Shown: positions 61,042 to 64,000 of the stretch, one piece after another
How positions within the stretch are numbered: the first letter of the stretch is position 1
How the letters are laid out: every line of letters begins with the position of its first letter
NCBI GenBank assembly: GCA_039654915.1
Contig: CM077599.1
Span: 68,850,001-68,914,000 of the forward strand
DNA from: Aquilaria yunnanensis
Lineage: Eukaryota > Streptophyta > Magnoliopsida > Malvales > Thymelaeaceae
Direction of reading: 5' to 3'
DNA length: 64,000 bases
Program-made: the position numbers and the translations under genes
The notes under the pieces: model-generated
Told to the model about the DNA's origin: nothing
The model's input: the letters and a program-made list of their open reading frames with translations, nothing else
The model's database searches: none

Positions 61042-63183
61042 TAACACAGCCCTTCATGACCTTGCCTAGGATACCTATAGGAAATGTGTCACATACTAGT
61101 TATAATTGGCTAATTGATTATGTGCACAACAGTTAAAGCCTACATGCTTTTAGTTAATTAACCTATTATGCATCCATGCATGAGTAATGTTTTGACTTGA
61201 ACAATAAAACAAGTAGCAAAACATAAACACAAACCATAAAATGTTGCTTAGGCATTTTACTGAAATCTAAGTTCTAAAGCAGTCAAAGCAAACAAAACAT
61301 TTATAAGATTAACTACACATAATCAACCATGTGTAAGCATCCATAGAAAGAATACTATGCTCATACCCAAAAGCAACTCTAGAGTCTAACTATTCAATTA
61401 TGTACATCGAAGGCAATAAATGTATGAAACTATACACCAAAACTATACTACTGAGATCTATAACTAAGCTCTTACCTTAGAACAAACTCCCGATGGCAAG
61501 CTCCATAAGTCTTCTCTTGTGCTTCACTGGCCTTTATCTGCCAAATAAACAACTGTAACTAGCACCATAACATAACAAACAAGCAAACTATAAACTAAAA
61601 TCACAAAGATTCAATGGTTGTTGGTTCTACGGTTGTATATTTGTATAACAAAGACTAAGGAAATGAGAATTTAGGATTCTCAGTAAGGGATCCTTCAACC
61701 TGTAAGAAAAACCCTTAGGGCACGTATATTTATATAATATCCAATCTACTACGAGCTCAAACAATATGAGGCTAAACCTATGCGTGTAGCATTTTAGTCC
61801 CTTTGGACTTGTCCTCTACTTAATCCTTCCACAAACATCACTCCGTGTTTAGTGAATTCTGACATTTAACTCGCTCCTAATAAGTCTTAGCTTACTAACA
61901 CAGTGAACCTATCTCACCATTTAGCATTCTCTTGATTATTATACAGGTGAACATGGTGGATGTACCTTACTTGAAATCCAAGGAACTCACTAAGTGTACT
62001 AAGCCTCCATATAGTGCCTCAAGTCCTTAGAATTGCCCAGGCCACTTGTGTACTAAGCTTCCACCTCAAAACCGTATCAAGAGTGCACTAGGTTTTCACT
62101 TGTGCCTCAAGTAGCCTTGTATAGGCCAGAAGTGCAATAAACCTTCACTCAAGGCACATAACTATCCATCATTAGTTGGTTCACCCTAGTGCAGTAACAA
62201 ATGTCATGGTTGGGCTTATCATTTTTAGGTTCCATGAAATCCTTCTAGGTATACTAAGGTTCCTGCATCGATACCTTAAGCTCAAAGGCTTGGCTAGGCT
62301 CCCGATATTGCTAAGCTTTACACTCGACTAATGGTACTCTATTGTGGCCAATTATCTAGTTTTTTTATATGTAGCCCTTAGAGCTTACAAAACCTCAAGA
62401 AAACTTCTAGATCATGAGAAAGTTTCGGAAGTCCCGGAGTGCCACCAGGCCACCTCAACTGTTAGGACCACTAGGCACTACTCTAAACCTCCCCTAGACT
62501 ACACAAAGAAAGCTACCTTGCTATCATTTTGCTTGTAGAAATGCGTAGTTGTAGTGCAAAACTTTATGGTGCTAAAACAAGAACTAGGCACTGCATCATT
62601 GCCACTTACTTAACGTCGTCAGGTCTTCATGCCCTGCATTTCAAGATGATGCCATAGGCACCTTCGAAGGCTTTCTTACCCATCCAATCATTTATGAGGC
62701 ATATCCATGCTCTTTCTACATGTAAAGCACATTCACTAAACCACAATACATCCATTAAACCAAGCCTGTGGTGTCCATAAACACAACACAAGCCTATGAA
62801 ACCAAACTAGCCCACCATGTCTTTCACCTCCACTAACTCACGCCTTTCATTAAATTACATGAATTCTACAACAAACAATTTATGAATGACATCAAACAAG
62901 CTTGAAACATAAATCCCTTACCTCAATTAATCATGAACTAGCAAGAATCACATGTCATAAGCCATATAAACCAACCTCCAAAGGGCTTCACTGGGTTCCT
63001 AGGTTCCAAGCAAAATAAAAGGCTTATGGCACCAAATTAACTCAAGCCCAACCAAAAGAAAAAATTGTTAAGCTCGAGAAACATAAAATCATCAGGGGGA
63101 AAAGTGTCCCTGATGTATAAAACCATGCCCATGGTGAAAAATGGCCTTCTAAGATTTAAAACTTGGAAAACAAGTGCAAAGCA
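61042..63183 (-). repeat. 5' LTR of the large gypsy-type element, truncated
   Basis: Collinear with 50844..53012 of the 3' LTR. The missing first 490 bp of the LTR would lie right of 63183 but are not seen before the window ends, because a different LTR starts there. The LTR end reads TGTTA instead of TGTCA. Confidence 0.75.
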
Positions 63184-64000
63184 TGTCACATCCCACACAG
63201 GCCCTAGCCTGTGCCCTCTCAGTACCACTCACCAATTTACCCAAGATTCCTTTGATTAAACTTAAATTCGGGTGTCAATAACTTCCTAGTATTTAAGTTT
63301 TATTTTCTAAAGCTGAGAGCTGGGATATGTCCCAGGAGGCTTATGGGTTATTTAGAACAACAACCTGCAGCTTAAGTAGGGCCCAACCTCTAACTTGCCA
63401 CACAAGCAAGGCATACACTTAATCTGTTAAGTGTCTAGGATGTGTGCTTGTCAAGTGTGCTACTTTAATGAATGACAACCAAGAAGCCCACATCTTTATA
63501 GTTTGAAAAATCAAGTTTCCATGCACATGTACACTCGGCCAAACATAATAACTCAAGAGATCTCTTCATGAAACATAACCATAAGCTCATAAACTTAACA
63601 TAACTTGGCACATAAGCATCCATCATATGTACATACAATCCATGTACAAGCAAGGCTATATATATATACACAAAAAAATAGCCTAAATAATAGCATCACT
63701 AGCTTGGAAACATACCAAGGATGCTATAAGCCCAAAGTAGCCAAGGTTAAGTTTACAAGCCATATACCCTAGTTTCTTAAAAGAAACCTAAGTGTACAGA
63801 ACCGCAGCACACTCCACAAAACTAACCCAAACATACAAACCATAACCAGGGTCCAAGTCCACACATCCTTCCTGTACCTAGACTGATCCCACAACTACAA
63901 AAGCCTGCAAACTTAGAACATAAGTTTTAGCCTTAAGCCATAAGACTTGTAATGTAAGTATTCAAGCCAAGATTCAATTGGCACATACCTCGAGCAAATA
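63184..64000 (+). mobile_element. Start of another gypsy-type LTR, running off the window
   Basis: Homology to the 3' LTR stops within GCATG, and TGTCACATCCCACACAGG begins at 63184. This is a typical plant gypsy LTR start on the plus strand. AAGCA (63179..63183) would be the target site. No coding sequence before the window end. Confidence 0.45.

Larger units (their letters stand above)
50844..63183 (-). mobile_element. Large gypsy-type LTR element with long LTRs and a gene-poor interior
   Basis: Two same-direction repeats, 50844..53503 (2.66 kb, complete) and 61042..63183 (truncated), bracket a 7.5-kb interior. On the minus strand the left repeat starts TGTCACAGCCC, preceded by a GGGGAGAA polypurine tract. 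The right repeat is followed by a degenerate TGGTATCAGAG-like PBS. So the element reads leftward and the right copy is the 5' LTR. The LTRs resemble long Del/Tekay-type gypsy LTRs. No intact gag, protease, integrase or polymerase is visible inside. The interior also holds at least one, probably two, plus-strand LTR fragments. The LTRs look clearly more diverged than those of the copia element, so this insertion is old. The right LTR is broken at 63184 by another LTR start. Confidence 0.75.

Overview
This is plant nuclear DNA, most likely from a eudicot with a mid-sized, transposon-rich genome. It is AT-rich, has GT-AG introns and a recognisable PUB13-type U-box gene, and is dominated by plant transposon families: a Helitron carrying RPA, Ty1/copia, Ty3/gypsy, Stowaway-like MITEs, and hAT- and SINE-like pieces. 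No bacterial, plastid or rRNA genes were seen. Host coding content is very low.

Layout. 1-2119: 5' end of a PUB13-like U-box E3 ligase gene on the minus strand (exon 1 and exon 2, then it runs off the left edge), plus its leader. 2120-12884: a large minus-strand Helitron. Its 3' end (CTAG preceded by a 7-bp hairpin) is clear; its 5' end is a candidate. In its own direction it carries an F-box-like gene, a spliced Rep/helicase gene and a spliced RPA70-like gene. Each of the three is interrupted by in-frame stop codons. 12885-15414: an array of TGGGCC/Y (site II) motifs and a TATA box pointing right, then an unidentified transcribed-looking region with a duplicated 73-nt exon-like block. 15769-16304: a small coiled-coil protein gene (minus) with a frameshift in a run of G, and a duplicated upstream block. 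21285-28829: an old gypsy-type solo LTR (plus) split by a complete but decayed Ty1/copia element at 22556-27355, which has 301-bp LTRs, an initiator-Met PBS, a PPT and a 5-bp GTTTT target duplication. 29004-41000: LTR-like sequence, a palindromic MITE, a hAT-like element with MITEs inside it, a TIR element, and Tat/Ogre-like gypsy remnants (PBS-like site and a broken gag). 41616-46483: a minus-strand LTR pair with a tRNA-Asp-type PBS and a 2.4-kb interior without genes. 50844-63183: another large minus-strand gypsy-type element of the same LTR family as the solo LTR. Its interior has no recognised genes and contains further insertions, and its 5' LTR is cut at 63184 by the start of yet another LTR on the plus strand.

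The order of nesting can be read: copia is younger than the solo LTR it splits, and the 63184 LTR is younger than the 61042 LTR. The Helitron appears to have separated the PUB13-like leader from the site II promoter of its rightward neighbour, so the two may once have shared a short divergent promoter. No previously undescribed system is demonstrated. The best leads are the near-complete Helitron with an F-box cargo, the site II-driven unit with its duplicated exon, and the two gene-poor LTR elements. All boundaries, splice sites and family calls were made by reading the sequence; no alignment or database search was run.
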